Below the pieces are notes generated by a model. The model was given only the letters and a program-made list of their open reading frames with translations. It did no database searches and was not told where the DNA came from. The position numbers and the translations under genes were made by a program. Source: Liolophura sinensis (Eukaryota; Mollusca; Polyplacophora; Chitonida; Chitonidae). Taken from it: DNA of 64,000 nucleotides. The stretch lies in the NCBI RefSeq assembly GCF_032854445.1, contig NC_088299.1, positions 10,843,608 through 10,907,607 of the forward strand, written 5' to 3'. Position 1 is the stretch's first letter. The number at the start of each line of letters is the position of its first letter. Positions 1 through 11,211 of the stretch are shown in pieces.

Positions 1-1500
1 TGGTGACCCATTCTCAGCAACAAAATAAATGTGTTCCTCCGCATAACTGGGCTCCAGTAGTTTGTATTTTCACAGAGAAGTCGTGACAATGAGTCGGCAA
101 TGTTGCTATGTCCTGTAAATTTCTAATGCCTTCACAGCCTTGAAGAACTTGTTGATTACTCTCTGGTACATTTCAGGAGAAAAACTCATACCAAATATAC
201 CCCTTTTGTAACGATACAGTCCTTTATGTGTTACAAATGTCGTGATCTCTCTGGATTCAGGACTTAATTCAATTTGGTGATATGCCCATCTAATGTCCAG
301 TTTGCTAAATACTTTACTGACCTTACGGTCCTCTAGTTGTTCGTCTACAGTAGGTATAGGGTGTCTCTCACGTAATACTGCAGTGTTAGCCTGTCTCATG
401 TCGACACAAAGTCGGATATCTCCATTTTTCTTTGGTATTACTACAACTGGGGATACCCAGGGTGTTGGCCCCTCTACTCGCTCAATGATGTCCAGTTTTT
501 CTAGCACATTTAGTTTGTTTTCGAGATTGTCTCTTAGATGGAAGGGTACACGTCTTACTTCCTGTGCTACAGGTCGGACGGTTTGATCAATGTGAATTCT
601 CAGCTGAAAATCTCTTAGCTTCCCAAATCCTGTGAAACAGTCTCTAAATTCCTCCACTATGTTGCTGTCTGATTGTGTTTGCACAGTGTTTACTTCATGT
701 CCTAACCTTAAAACACCAAGTTGTTCTGCTGAATCTTTACCCAGCAATGGCTGACCTTGACCTTCAGTCACAACAAACTCTGCTGCTATTTGACGGTCCT
801 CTACACAGATGTCCGCTACAAAAGCTCCTACTGTTTTCAGTGGTTTTGTTCCCATATCCATACAGGATTTTCTCACATTTCTTGGGCTGACATTTAATTT
901 TCTGTAGTTTCAGTTTCTGCCATAGTTGTTTGTCAATGACATTACCAGAATCGATTATCAGCTGAAGTTTTACCCCCCCGCCCTCCCCCCCCCCGGAAAC
1001 GTCAGGTTGGCTTTCTCTGAACTGCTAGATGTCTCATTTAAGGTAAATACGAACTCGTCACCACTGTGAGATTTGCTTTGTGAAGTGTCTACATGATGAA
1101 CTTTTCCAGTGCTTTCCTTCAGTTTAGTTGTACAACTTTTGAAATGACCCTTGAAATGACACCGATCGCATCATTTGCCACGAGGACATTTCTGGTCTCT
1201 GTATGTATGACCTAAATATCCACAAGCAAAGCACCTGATATTTTTGTTTATGGTTTGGTTAGGCTTTTTCCTGTGGGAATTTGAATGTGACTTGGAGTTA
1301 GTGTCTCATTATTTTGGAGGGTTCTCCTTTTTGACATATACTTTAGCATTTTATGCTGTTGTCCCTTCAATGTCTTTAGCCTGAATTTCTGACATTTCCA
1401 TGGATCTGGCTATCTCACAAAGTTTCTGAAGAGTCAAATTTCTACCTTTCTCCAGCCTATGTTGCCTATGACTACAAAAGGCTTATTAGCTTTCTCCTGG
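1..1500 (-). mobile_element. Broken Ty3/gypsy retrotransposon (gag-pol relic)
   Basis: Read on the minus strand, parts of gag and pol follow in the expected order. Near 1,360-1,460 there is a gag-like stretch (LTLQKLCEIARSMEMSEIQA). At 1,140-1,240 there are two CCHC-type zinc knuckles (CFACG...H...C and CDRC...GH...C) separated by an in-frame stop. An aspartic protease core IDSG lies near 935-960, and the N-terminal half of reverse transcriptase lies at 106-876 (PVVVIPKKNGDIRLCVDMR, then SKLDIRWAYHQIEL). After 'FFKAVKALEIYRT' the sequence jumps, in another frame, to a segment resembling the end of RNase H (NIADSLSRL). The RT catalytic YxDD region and most of RNase H are therefore deleted. A homopolymer C run near 975-995 also disrupts the frame. 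It cannot encode active enzymes. Family placement as a K02A2.6-like gypsy element is from recall of family sequence patterns. Confidence 0.88.
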
Positions 1501-1991
1501 GGGTATAAAAATGGCTTTAAACTATAGTTTTCGTAAGGCCGGAATGGTTATTTCGGAAATTAAGTAGCCTGTTTTGGTGACGTCAACGGCGACACCAGCT
1601 AAGTTTGTGTTTGTGTGTGAGGTGGTGGTTTTGGTGGTGGTGATAAGGGGGGGACAAATTGAGGTAGCTAAGCTGATCTCGCTCTTCTTGTTTGTTCATC
1701 GGTGACGTCATTTCCCAATATTTTCGACCACTGACGAAAAACATGCATAAAATAGGGGAGTGATTAGGAAATATAAAATATACCATAAAAATGAGAAAAA
1801 AAAAAAGTATTTTTAGTCATGTTCCTTAAACCATATAATCTTCGTTCATAGCACCATTTCAAGTATCTTTTAAAGCCTCTCGAGCTGAGAACAAGGAGAG
1901 GTTTTGAAAAATGCCTAACCATTGTAAGACTGGAGTCTCACTGAGCGGCTGACATCGTACTCATTTGGCCACGATCCGATATATAATATTG

Positions 1992-2370
1992 TGTTATAAC
2001 CCCTAGTTACATAACTGCTAAGGACCTCCGTCACGTGGGACTAATCTATTGTTGGCTCACTACGGTCGGCCCTTTAATGACAGGTTTACGTAATGAGAAT
2101 CCGCAGTGTAAGTCTGTGTACTCACTTCATGTATTATGTCTCTTATAATTACAAACGTCGACATAACTGTAGGCTAAGGCATTATCGATTGCCCTAAGAC
2201 AATAACTGGCCTAATAAGTCAGCATTACAACCCACCAGAGATTCTGCTGAACCTATATAAGATTTCTCTGTGAGATAAGCTTCTCTATCCACACAACCCC
2301 CACCAAACCCACCGTCACCCTCATTAGTCTGCTACCAGTCAATAAATCAATAAGAGAGTTCAATTCTTCG
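1992..2370 (+). mobile_element. Possible solo LTR
   Basis: The block starts TGTTATAACCCC, has a TATA-like box CTATATAAG at 2,253-2,261, an AATAAA at 2,341, and is followed at 2,371 by TGGAGGCTACC, which has the TGG start of a primer-binding site. This order matches an LTR on the plus strand. It is opposite in orientation to the gypsy relic to its left, so it would belong to another element. No second LTR copy was found in the window and the 3' end is not a clean CA, so this is tentative. Confidence 0.3.
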
Positions 2371-2734
2371 TGGAGGCTACCCCCCACGTCCTCCCAGAAA
2401 GCTTAACCGTCGCCCACGCCATTGTCATGCTATCTGCCCTCCTGTATCCCAGTGCCAATACATGCTACGTCATCTCTGTATCAAAGCTTCAGATCGGACC
2501 TATTTTGGACAGAGGAAATGGCTGATCGACTTTCTTGGGTTATTTCCACCAACAGTAGTTTTTAATGAGCGAACGGTAGAGTAACTTGACATGCCCTCTC
2601 TGCTAGGTGTATCAGAACACAATCACGTGGGCATGGCGAGTGTTTAGTGAGATGTTGTAATGATTCCTGTTGTCACGTAACGTTAGGGGCACCTCTGTCT
2701 GAGTCTAATGGATAAGTAATTTGTAATATATACT

Positions 2735-3610
2735 CGGTCAAAAAAGTTACATTAATTTCCGCTATAGGGGATCACAGAAAACGCATTCACAGAATAAATT
2801 AGACGTTATATCAAACACACGGGCCGCGTGACACCGTTGTCACGTGGTGAGTATTTAACGACTCTGGGTGCTCTGATTTGTTAATTTTGTGTGCCATTGG
2901 ATAGTCACCCATTCAGTCTAGAAGGCATAACGACGTCGTGCCAAGACTGACGTTAAACGAGCATAATCAGGCCGTCGGTATGCTTTCTGCCGGACTAACA
3001 CAAGAGGAGGTTGCGAGGCGGATGCATTGGCACACAAACACCATAGAAGCGCTCGGCCGACGCCAGAGAACTTTTCAGGACACAATCGATCGTCCACTCT
3101 CTGGACGTCGCTTTGACGCCTATCTGAATGGGAAGGTGGAAACGTGACTCATCCGTAACGCGTACATTTCGCCACTAGTGTGCAGTTCGTCTGCAGTGCT
3201 GTCTACATCATTGCAACCTTGCTTGACGATATTGTGGCGTCAACGACGGACGTATCGCAGTATGGCGTTCGCGCAACCCAACCACCCGCAGACGAACTCA
3301 CACGGTTTGTGGGTTTAAGCGACGGTGGACTGGAATGATTCGTGCGGTTTCTACGGCTGTTTGACGTCTGTTTCTAAAATTTGTTAAACGAATCCACCGA
3401 TCTTGCGCAGGTGTATCATCGTCGTGATGAGCGTTAATTTCAACTGGGATTAAGAGACATCTGTCTTTAATCCCAGCTTTAATGCCTGTGTGGCCGAGAG
3501 TAACCGTTGTGGCGGCGGGTCAGTTATGGTGTGGTAAACCTTCACATTTCGCCACCATGCTCCTTTTATAGTTATTGATGGTAACAAATGCTGTTTTCAG
3601 CAGCTCAAGC
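2735..3610 (+). mobile_element. Tc1/mariner-like transposase relic, N-terminal and central part
   Basis: A 69-residue open stretch at 2,938-3,147 starts MPRLTLNEHNQAVGMLSAGL and continues TQEEVARRMHWHTNTIEALGR then DRPLSGRR, the paired-type helix-turn-helix DNA-binding head of Tc1-like transposases. Downstream, in shifted frames, the central DDE-domain signature GGGSVMVW is readable at about 3,515-3,535, followed by APFIVIDGN. Multiple stops and frameshifts make it inactive. Upstream, TACTCGGTCAAAAAAGTTAC at about 2,731 resembles the outer end of a Tc1-type terminal repeat; no matching inverted partner was found. The C-terminal part lies about 0.9 kb further on. Confidence 0.8.
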
Positions 3611-4529
3611 ACAGCGTTGTGGTCATATTACAAAATCGCCTCTTACTTGTATAAAGCTTGCCTCGTAACTTTGTAGTATAATATGAGACAAACCTGACTG
3701 ACACACATTGTTCACATTGGCAGTTACCATGATAACCAAAAATTTTTTAATTTTCTTGGGCTTTGTATTTTAACAAATGTACACAAGATGGTGCAAATCA
3801 GCCTGCCAGAAATTTGTCCACTGGAAAGAGAACTTCTGTGAGTAGGCCTACCTTGTTTGATGTATCGACAGAAAATTTAGTCCTATTTTTAAAAGTGGCT
3901 AGAAAATTTCCAGAGCTATTATCTGCTTAATTATTCTCCTTATCAACTGATCATTTCATAATGTTTAAATATTTCTCTAATGGTATGCAAAAGTTCAAGG
4001 CATAATTGTTTTGGATTCTGTTAGGCAAAATTGAAAGAAAATAGACGCATATTTAATGTGACATTGAAATATACGAGTTACTTCCCTTGAATGATAAACA
4101 CTTCGTTAAACGGCTGCCGCTAAGTTATTTACGTGTGCCCTGCTTGCTTATATATTCGATGTATAAAATCACTATGTTCCAGCCTCTAAAAATAATTTAG
4201 CAAATCCATTTAATCATATGCTCTACATACGTGTAGCCTTAATATTCATTGTCGTAAACTTTGGATGTTGTTGTTGTTTCACTGAAATGGAGGTGGCGAT
4301 GAAAAAGCGACGTTCTCTCATTGTATTATTCCTGGAGCTGTGGTGGCAAACTGACGGTGGGAAGGGTAATTGTGAAGTGCAAATATTACAGAATAAAAAT
4401 TTACAGACAATTTAACAATGTAGACCTTTTATTTTTTTTTTATGTAACGACTCATGACAACAGCGCGGATTCCAGCAGCTATAGACACAGTCGACACCTG
4501 TTGGCCAGGTCAGCCACCCCATGGAGTGT
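3611..4529. other. Unassigned DNA splitting the Tc1-like relic
   Basis: About 0.9 kb of AT-rich sequence separates the central and C-terminal transposase parts. No coding region, terminal repeat or SINE was recognised. It is either an insertion that later decayed or sequence brought in by rearrangement. Confidence 0.4.
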
Positions 4530-4740
4530 CAGTCACCGAAACCAAACCCTTCTCGCCCGTTGTCGTCCCATTCCTGCAGCGACACGGCCCCGGGATCACA
4601 TTTCAGCAGGACAATCGCGTCCCATACGGCTCGGGTGATAAGAACATTTATGGAAGCAAACAACTTTTCATCTGGACCCTTGTCCTGCAGATTTGGGACT
4701 AAAAGGATCGACGATTGAGACGGCAATGTGAGCTATCAAA
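4530..4740 (+). mobile_element. Tc1/mariner-like transposase relic, C-terminal part
   Basis: Two overlapping frames give VVPFLQRHGPGITFQQDN and then SHTARVIRTFMEANNF. This is the second catalytic-aspartate region of Tc1-like transposases (the family has QQDNARPHTA). The frame changes exactly within this motif, so a frameshift has destroyed it. It is very probably the rest of the relic at 2,735-3,610, since order and strand agree. Confidence 0.8.
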
Positions 4741-5224
4741 TTTTGGGGAAAACAGACGTTCTGACAGCACAACACAGCCCCCTCCTCCATCACCTATTTT
4801 ATTAGCGAAATGGAACCGCCCCAGCGTCCATGACGAGGACGGCAACTGTGTATAGATTGTCAATTTGAGCACACTTTGCTTTGCGTTTAATGTTAAAGTT
4901 TTTGGAGGTATGTTAGAATATGTCATTGTCAATATGACATTTTGTCTTCATATATTTCTTTGTCCACAGGACAAATGGACGCATTTGCTTTTCAGCAAAA
5001 CGACGTGACATAAACGGTATTGAGAATAATGTTGTTGTTGCTTAAATCTCTTGCACTTAATGACATGCGTAGTTAGCGATGATCACAAGCCAGGTAAATT
5101 TTAAGAAAAGCTCATTCATGTTTACCGAATATTATTTTATTTTTCAACCGATGAAGCAAAAGAGTACAATGTGTACAATATATCTATAATAATCTATTTT
5201 GCTCTATTTCTTTCTTTGCGATTT

Positions 5225-5428
5225 ACGCAGTGCAATTACGCAATTTACGCAATATTTCACTTATTCGAAGGCGGCCGGCATTAGGGTAGGAAAAAACAGT
5301 GCAGATCCCGGGGGAAACCCACGACCACCGACAGGTTGCTAGAAGACCTTCCCACGTAGGGCCGGAGAGGAACCTAGCATGAGCTGGACTTGAACTCACA
5401 GCGACCACACTGGCGAGAGGCTCTTCGG
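5225..5428 (-). mobile_element. tRNA-derived SINE (family A), minus strand, diverged
   Basis: Matches the reverse complement of the full copy at 30,091-30,355: tail-like AATATTTCACTTATTCGAAG, then the GGCCGGCATTA, CCCACGACCACCG and GGCCGGAGAGGAACCTAGCA blocks, then GAGCTGGACTTGAACTCACA, which contains the box B complement. The tRNA-like head is only partly present and the tail is degraded. Confidence 0.85.
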
Positions 5429-5480
5429 TGATTCTGATTTATTTAAGAGAATAGATATGTATGATCAGACCCAATCGTGG

Positions 5481-5819
5481 GAATGAAGGAATGAATGAAT
5501 GATTGGAGTTTAACGTCGTACTTGAAACTTTTCAGTCATATGACGGCGAGTCATTAGGTGTGTGTACATATATCGTGTCGTCTTGTGGAAGGGCGAGTCC
5601 ATGCAACCAAAATGCTGGCACCACTGAAGTATCATGCCAAAGACACAAGACATGACACCTCAACCTGTCATATTATACTGGCACCGGATCAACAAATCCC
5701 TTTTCCTTGCTCTAACCTCTCAGCCCTGAGCGCCAAAGGATCAGCAACAAGTGCCATTTTTAAAATCTTCGGTGTGCCCCGAGGCGCACGCTTTAACTAT
5801 TAGGCCACCGAAGCGGCCC
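5481..5819 (-). mobile_element. tRNA-derived SINE of a second family (family B), minus strand
   Basis: The right end, read on the minus strand, starts GGGCCGCTTCGGTGGCCTAA and continues TAGTTAAAGCGTGCGCCTC, a tRNA-like head with a box A-like segment. The left end contains GTTTAACGTCGTACTTGAAA and TTTTCAGTCATATGACG with GAAT repeats, like the 3' tail of such elements. A partial copy of the tail is at 36,343-36,425. It shares no obvious body sequence with family A. Confidence 0.7.
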
Positions 5820-5909
5820 AGAACGCGAGAAATTTATAAGACTGTATGAATATCAGTAAAAATAAATATTATATACATTGTATCAATAATATGGCTGTCA
5901 TACACTCTT

Positions 5910-6010
5910 GGGGCCGGTTTCATGAAGCTCACTTAGCTAAGTTTGTCCTTAAATAGCATGCCCTTAGCTAAGGGCTATTAGCACTAAGTGTGCTTCATGC
6001 GACCTGCCCC
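5910..6010. mobile_element. Short foldback/MITE-like element
   Basis: The 101-bp segment begins GGGGCCGGTTTCATGAAGC and ends with its near-perfect inverse, GCTTCATGCGACCTGCCCC. The inverted arms continue through CACTTAG / CTAAGTG. The interior also holds the small palindrome CTTAGCTAAG. The termini resemble those of the larger element at 60,509-60,724. Confidence 0.75.
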
Positions 6011-6137
6011 AGAGCTTTGCAGATTTGCTTTTGAAACAAAATATGGGGGCAATAGTCAGCAGTAGCATTTTAAAATCGTCAGTCGATTTGTCGTGAAGAA
6101 GCAAGGAAGAAATCAAGTTGCTCTTGCCCATTTTTGT

Positions 6138-6919
6138 TTACTGAAAATGGGTGGCGAAGTCAGTGGGTACAATTTGCGACATTCTCGTGTACTGACATTT
6201 GAACAGTTTCCTGAAGGCATCGTTGAAGCGTTTGTTTATTAGCCCGTACACAATGGGGTTGCAGCAGCTATTGGCGTAGCCCAGTAACAAAGTAAACATG
6301 TCCAATGTGCGTGGTGGTGGGTTGGATCCACCAAAGACGCTCCAAAACATAGTCACACAAAATGGTAGCCAGGCAACAATGAAGATAAGAACAACGACGA
6401 GCAACGAAGCCGTCAGGCGGATTTGTTCACGCATGCGCTTTTGTGCCTGCTTTTGCTTGTAAGTTGATACGCGCGTAGTGCCAGATAAATCTGCCTGAGC
6501 AGTCACCCTGAGTCTGTTCTTGGGATCACCAAGGGGTGATTTTCCAGCAGACGATATAGATATCTTTATATGCATAGTTTCCGGATGCACTAACGTGGAA
6601 GTTGGGGAATTCAGAACTTTTCCAGAGTTCCCTACATCATTGGCTGGAGCTATCTCTTTCGCTCGCCCGCTGATCGATATTGGACTATCGTCAAAATGAC
6701 CGATGCGTCGTCTACTATCCCGTACTTCCTTTAGAATGAGGATGTAACAGACGGTCATGGACGCAAATGGAATTCCGAAGCAGGTGAAGACCATGAAGAA
6801 AGTGTACGAAACGGAAGACGTCCATTTGCAGAAGCAAAAAGATTGCCTGGGAAGATATCCATACACACCCCAACCGAGCAATGGAGGACTGGCCAAGGCT
6901 AAGGACACAGACCATACAA
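6138..6919 (-). CDS. GPCR exon encoding TM4-TM7 and C-tail
   Basis: The acceptor on the minus strand is CTCTTCTACTTTCAG, immediately before TTGTATGG. Its two first bases complete the codon begun by the G left at the end of the upstream exon, giving Val160. The exon runs to a stop after DFATHFQ. The reading frame is also open upstream of the acceptor, but that extension (KNTVVLSVKTLLLS) duplicates the TM4 start and is intronic. Confidence 0.88.
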
Positions 6920-9900
6920 CTGAAAGTAGAAGAGTCTTGACACTTAGTACAACTGTGTTCTTAATCAGAATATAGCTGGCAAACGACAAAAGACTGGTTT
7001 GTGTATACACATATATAAATATACTGGTTGTAGAAAAAAAAAACCACCGCACTTTATATACATCGTTGAATTCCAGCTGAAGTTACGAGCTTCTGTTTTG
7101 TATTCAGGCACATTTGGGTACAATTACAATGTAAACCTGACACATGTTTACTATGTTTACATGTTCATCTAATTTTTACACTCAATAACACAAACAGTCA
7201 TCCTTATCGGACTATTTGTGCTTACTGAATATACCCACCTCATTACCATGTAGACATTTCAGATGTTTATGGTACTATGATATAATAAAAGACTTACAAT
7301 ATAGAGATTAAAACCAGAGCTGCCACGACAGTGTGATAATTGGCAAATGGTCATACGTAATCGGTGAAATACGGTCTCTTGCCAATTTACCTCGGCTACG
7401 GTTTTATTCTAGCTGTTCATGTAAATGCTTAGATGGCAGCAAATTACATGCCCCCTAGCACCATATCTAAAGCAGAAGTACGTAAACAAAAATATTCAGT
7501 GATGTTAATTGCAATATATTGGACGTCACTTGTCTAGAATTACGCAAAACATATTTAACATATAATCGCAACACACACATTACTAAACATACTCTTTACG
7601 AACAAACATCATTACGCGTTCATAAAGTGTAACGCAAATGTGTCTATAAACAAAACACTTCGTTTAGTGTGGAGCGGAGGGGTTCTGTTTTCTGTTCATT
7701 ATTGTAAACTATATAAATATAGTCTATAGGTTACCAACATTATATCGATCGACTAAACTTATATAATTGTGTATATCTTGAGATTTACTGCTAAAACGTT
7801 TACACCGTATATCTGTAGCCTACATGCATACGAATCGTGTATGGACGCAGTTTTGTGGCAAACCACCATAATCAAAACATCACTGAAATGAATGTACCAA
7901 TGAACTTAACGAGCATTATACTACGTCACTAAAGCGAGTCAAAGGCGTTGTTGATTCATGGGAAAATCGGAAACCGATCTCCGGGGTCATTAATAAAGAC
8001 TTTAAAACATCTAGCTTTGATCTAAGGGGATGTATGGCTTTAGTCTTTCATAGCCTTTGAGGGTTGTGATGACAAGGTGCCTATCTAATAGCATGTGGAG
8101 AGCGGAATACAGATAGAGTTGTAGATATGTGAATATCAAAGAGCAAACGTATCTGAAATCTGCCTTTGGTTGAGTATGGAGTCGCTTATTTTCTGATAGC
8201 ATGCATACCTAAGTAGGCTTGCGCAGGGTATTAGCTACATGTGGCCAATGGCCCTGAGTCAAAAACATCAAATGTGAACTTTCTGCTCCATGCTGCTGTA
8301 GTTCCCTACATAACGATCTAATCTGGAAAGCCTGCTTCGCAGCGCAGTGCATTGGTAACAAATACCTAAAGATTTAATTTGCTGTGATTATCTCGAAACT
8401 GACTGCTTTAGAAATAAGAATACTTGCTTTTTCACATACATTTTTGATTTGTCAAACCATTTTGATTGGGTAATTACAGATAAGATTGATGTGATATAAA
8501 ACAGATCAAGTAGAATGGATTAAAGCTGATGTAAAGCATTGAAATGACGAATATAGGATATAGGCTTGAATTATGTAGTTGGCTTTATGAATTATGCAAC
8601 ATGTGTACAGGCCATCTGACCCCAGAGATTGGACAAAACATAAATATATTTCCGTTTATTTCGTGTTAAGTTTGTTAAGTCTGCTTTAGATAAAAGTTGG
8701 ATAAATAACTTAGCAAGATTTGATTTTCAACCATGGAATGAAGTGAGAAAGTCAGAATCTCCGTATAATCTGTTAAATTTGACACAAAGTTTGGTATCTG
8801 AGTGATGCTGGAACGCAGGCTTTTCCGCTAATGCAGCAGATTATTCTGTTAACTATAACACACATATTCTATTAATTCAACATATGAATTCTATTAGATG
8901 AACAGGAAGTTGTTGTTTGTGACACAAGATTGTGTCACTTTCTGTTAAAGTTAACATTAATTTTTGAGTGTAGTTAAATCTGGTAGCAGGGCTATCAAAG
9001 GCCTCGCTTATAGGAGACCAATAAATGCAAAACTTCAGTTAAATATACATGAAGTACATGTACTTGAAACTGTGATTTTGATACACATCGATGTCAGCGA
9101 TGGAACAACCCTCTCGTGTCATGAGACATGGGAATACGACGTAAAACACCGATCAAATAAAGAAATAAATACTGTTGACGAGACAGAAATTGGACGATAT
9201 TGTGGTAACAAGCATTATCTTGTTGTACGGAGTCCGGAATGTTGGGGACAAAATAGGGTAAGTTGTATATATGTATCTATCTAAAGGCACAGCGATATGT
9301 TCAGATGTCAACCCCATAGGACGATAATTTCAAGTTATGGATAGTTGAGGTCATATTTGTTTATTTGTTGATTTGATTGGTGTTCTACGCCGTACTGAAG
9401 AATGTTTTTCTTATGCGACGACGGCCAGCACCATGGTGGGAGGAAACCGGCGAACATCCGAAAGTTGCTGAAACGCTTTTCCACGTACGGCCGGAGAGGA
9501 AGCCAGCAAGAGCTGGACTTGAACTCTTTGCAACTGCACTGGTCATTGTGCCGTGCTGGAGTTCACGTGATAGAAAACAAATATATTGTCGTATCAGTTA
9601 TGTGTGACACTAACGGCTGTGTCCAGACTAGAGGATCTTGATTTTTTAGACAATGAATGTGATTCTTCTTCAGTCTTTTTTAGCCGCACTATCTTGCGGC
9701 GCATCCGATTTTCTTAATGTGTACGATTCTGATTACTTTGCACTCGGTTATGCAAGACGAAAGATGAAAAGATATGCTTTGTAAACTACACGTGGGCTAC
9801 TTTATCGGTGCATAGGGCCTATATTCATTTAGTCTAGTGTTGCCCTTTCCTTTAAACGGGGTATTCAAGATCATTTCACTTACTCGTCATCGGATAGGTT

Positions 9901-10922
9901 GAAGATTCCAGGAAATAAGTGTGCCGGAGTAAACCACCGCTCTTTCAACAGGTCCCTGGCAAACCTGACGTAAGACCTCATTTGAACTATTGAGAACTGA
10001 GTTTAAGCCTACTACATCATCTGGTCAAGATCGAAGCGATTGGCTCTTCTGTAAGACGACCGGGAAGTTAGAGATCACGTGATCGCCGGAAATAAGATGG
10101 CCACCCCATGTTACAGCATAGAGGGAAAAGTCCATGTGTGCCACTCCATCACTGACAAGCAGACCTGCTTGTTAAAGAAAAACATAAAGAAAGCCTACAG
10201 AAATACTCAAACTATATAGAAAGCTTAAGGTCATAGAAATGGAACGAATACACTATTGCTAACAGCGATTCAAAAGTACCTATATTTTCCTGTGCTATAA
10301 CATTTGCCTGACAATTTTATTCGCCCACGCCATCTGTTATTTAGGAGATCACGTGGTCTCTACCTTCCAGGTCGTCTTACGGAATGGCGTGATTTTTTGG
10401 AAATGAGGCAGGGAGGAGGAGGGGGGGGGGGGGTGATAACTCACCTGTAATAACAATGGCGGTATTTTGTCGTGAAAAGTACATCTTAAATGTTGTTGGT
10501 TTACAAACGGCGGCATACCGATTCCAGCTTATAGCAGCTAGAGACATGACGCTGGCGATAAACGAGACCATGTTAGTGAATCCTAAGACAATGCAGGCCG
10601 TGTCCGAAAATCGCCAACCCCCTACAACAATGGTAAAGATCGTCACGGGCATACTGACGAGAGACACCAAGATATCGGCCGTTGATAGGCACAACAGCAA
10701 AGCGTTTGACAACGTCCTCAGCGCGGGTGATAAACAGACCACTATCCACAGAGCGAAATTACCGATGATAGCAACGATGAGAATCAAGCAGAGAAAGGCG
10801 GCTTCAGCGAGTCTTTCCGGGGTTGCAGTGGTCGTGTTTTTACTTGTTGTTGTTGCCGTTGTTGTTGTGAATTCCGCAGAGGGAGAGTTAAGAACCATTA
10901 CCGAATTGTTCATGTTTGTCAA
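6138..10922 (-). CDS. Class A (rhodopsin-like) G protein-coupled receptor, two coding exons
   Basis: Joined exons 10,922-10,445 and 6,919-6,138 give 1,260 nt, 419 residues plus stop, in frame. The N-terminus is Thr/Asn-rich with NxS/T sites at N5 and N29. TM1 is around 40-63 (GN at 54-55), TM2 71-97 (LSTAD, D83), TM3 107-132 with the disulfide Cys110, then NRY 134-136 in place of DRY. The join completes TM4 (VVWSVSLALASPPLLGWG). TM6 has FIVAWLPF and TM7 ends NPIVY. The third loop is long and basic. Position 3.32, counted from Arg3.50, is Asn rather than the Asp of amine receptors, and TM7 has no retinal-binding Lys, so it is neither a typical amine receptor nor an opsin. The ligand is unknown. 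It acts at the plasma membrane and, by family, couples to heterotrimeric G proteins. Confidence 0.9.
8755..8972. mobile_element. MITE, diverged copy of the 33,417-33,686 family
   Basis: It shares with the copy at 33,417-33,686 the blocks AATCTGTTAA, TCTGAGTGAT, CACACATATTCTATTAATTC, GATTCTATTAGA-like GAATTCTATTAGATGAA, and the 3' arm TTTCTGTTAAAGTTAACA. The order is the same. The terminal inverted repeats are recognisable but diverged. Confidence 0.65.
9358..9563 (-). mobile_element. tRNA-derived SINE (family A), minus strand
   Basis: Begins with tail complement TTTGATTGGTGTTCTACGCC, continues through the GGCCAGCACCATGGTGGGAG and ACGTACGGCCGGAGAGGAAG blocks to GAGCTGGACTTGAACTC. The tRNA-like head is truncated near 9,563. 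It lies in the GPCR intron, in the same orientation as the gene. Confidence 0.88.
10047..10380. mobile_element. 330-bp terminal-inverted-repeat element (MITE-like)
   Basis: The left arm from 10,051 is GTAAGACGACCGGGAAGTTA then GAGATCACGTGATC. The right arm ending at 10,380 is its inverse, with few mismatches over about 34 bp (GATCACGTGGTCTCTACC then TTCCAGGTCGTCTTAC). There is no coding content. It lies inside the GPCR intron, its right end about 65 bp from the TM1-TM3 exon's donor. Confidence 0.8.
10445..10922 (-). CDS. GPCR exon encoding N-terminus and TM1-TM3
   Basis: The start is MTNMNNSVMV at 10,922. The donor on the minus strand is ATTACAG|GTGAGTTATC, leaving one base of codon 160. The open frame continues a little past the donor into the poly-G stretch at 10,421-10,433, but this is intron. 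The stretch encodes 159 residues ending IVIT. Confidence 0.88.
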
Positions 10923-11211
10923 GGATACTCTACCACAGGTTCAAGATATTAGTGCACGTAAAACACATTCATGTTGCTCTCTGATGTCAGTGGACGCCAG
11001 GCAGAGTAATGTTGTTCTCTGGCATAAATGAATGGCAAATCTATTCAGGTTTGCTCTCGGATGCCACTGAATGGTGGAGGTTATTGTATCGATTCTTGAA
11101 AATCATTTGTAACAGATGTCGGAGATTGCAGATGTAAACACCAATAATCAGCGGAATCACGCAGGCGCAAACTGTTGTCCTGGACAGTCGATTCCAAAAT
11201 ATCAGCCATGT
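10923..11211 (-). promoter_or_regulatory. Probable 5'UTR part of the GPCR exon, with an upstream ORF
   Basis: On the minus strand, TTTTCTTTCCAG ends just before 11,211, a good acceptor, suggesting the exon starts there and an earlier noncoding exon exists further right. The 289 nt up to the start codon contain a 42-codon ORF (11,209-11,081, MADILESTVQ...) in a different position from the receptor ORF. If transcribed, it could limit receptor translation. This is inference from sequence only. Confidence 0.4.

Larger units (their letters stand above)
6920..10444 (-). other. GPCR intron with repeats
   Basis: A 3.5-kb intron between TM3 and TM4 exons. It holds a MITE copy (8,755-8,972), a SINE (9,358-9,563) and a 330-bp terminal-inverted-repeat element (10,047-10,380). 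The rest, including 7,050-8,750, shows no coding signature. Confidence 0.75.

Noticed and set aside
4218-4415. 65-codon open frame with a hydrophobic start
   Set aside because: It lies in unassigned DNA within a split transposon relic, without any supporting context.
10065-10115. Gene promoter with E-box, ETS and YY1-like sites
   Set aside because: It lies in the left part of a terminal-inverted-repeat element inside an intron; the E-box is mirrored in the opposite arm. Kept only as a property of the element.
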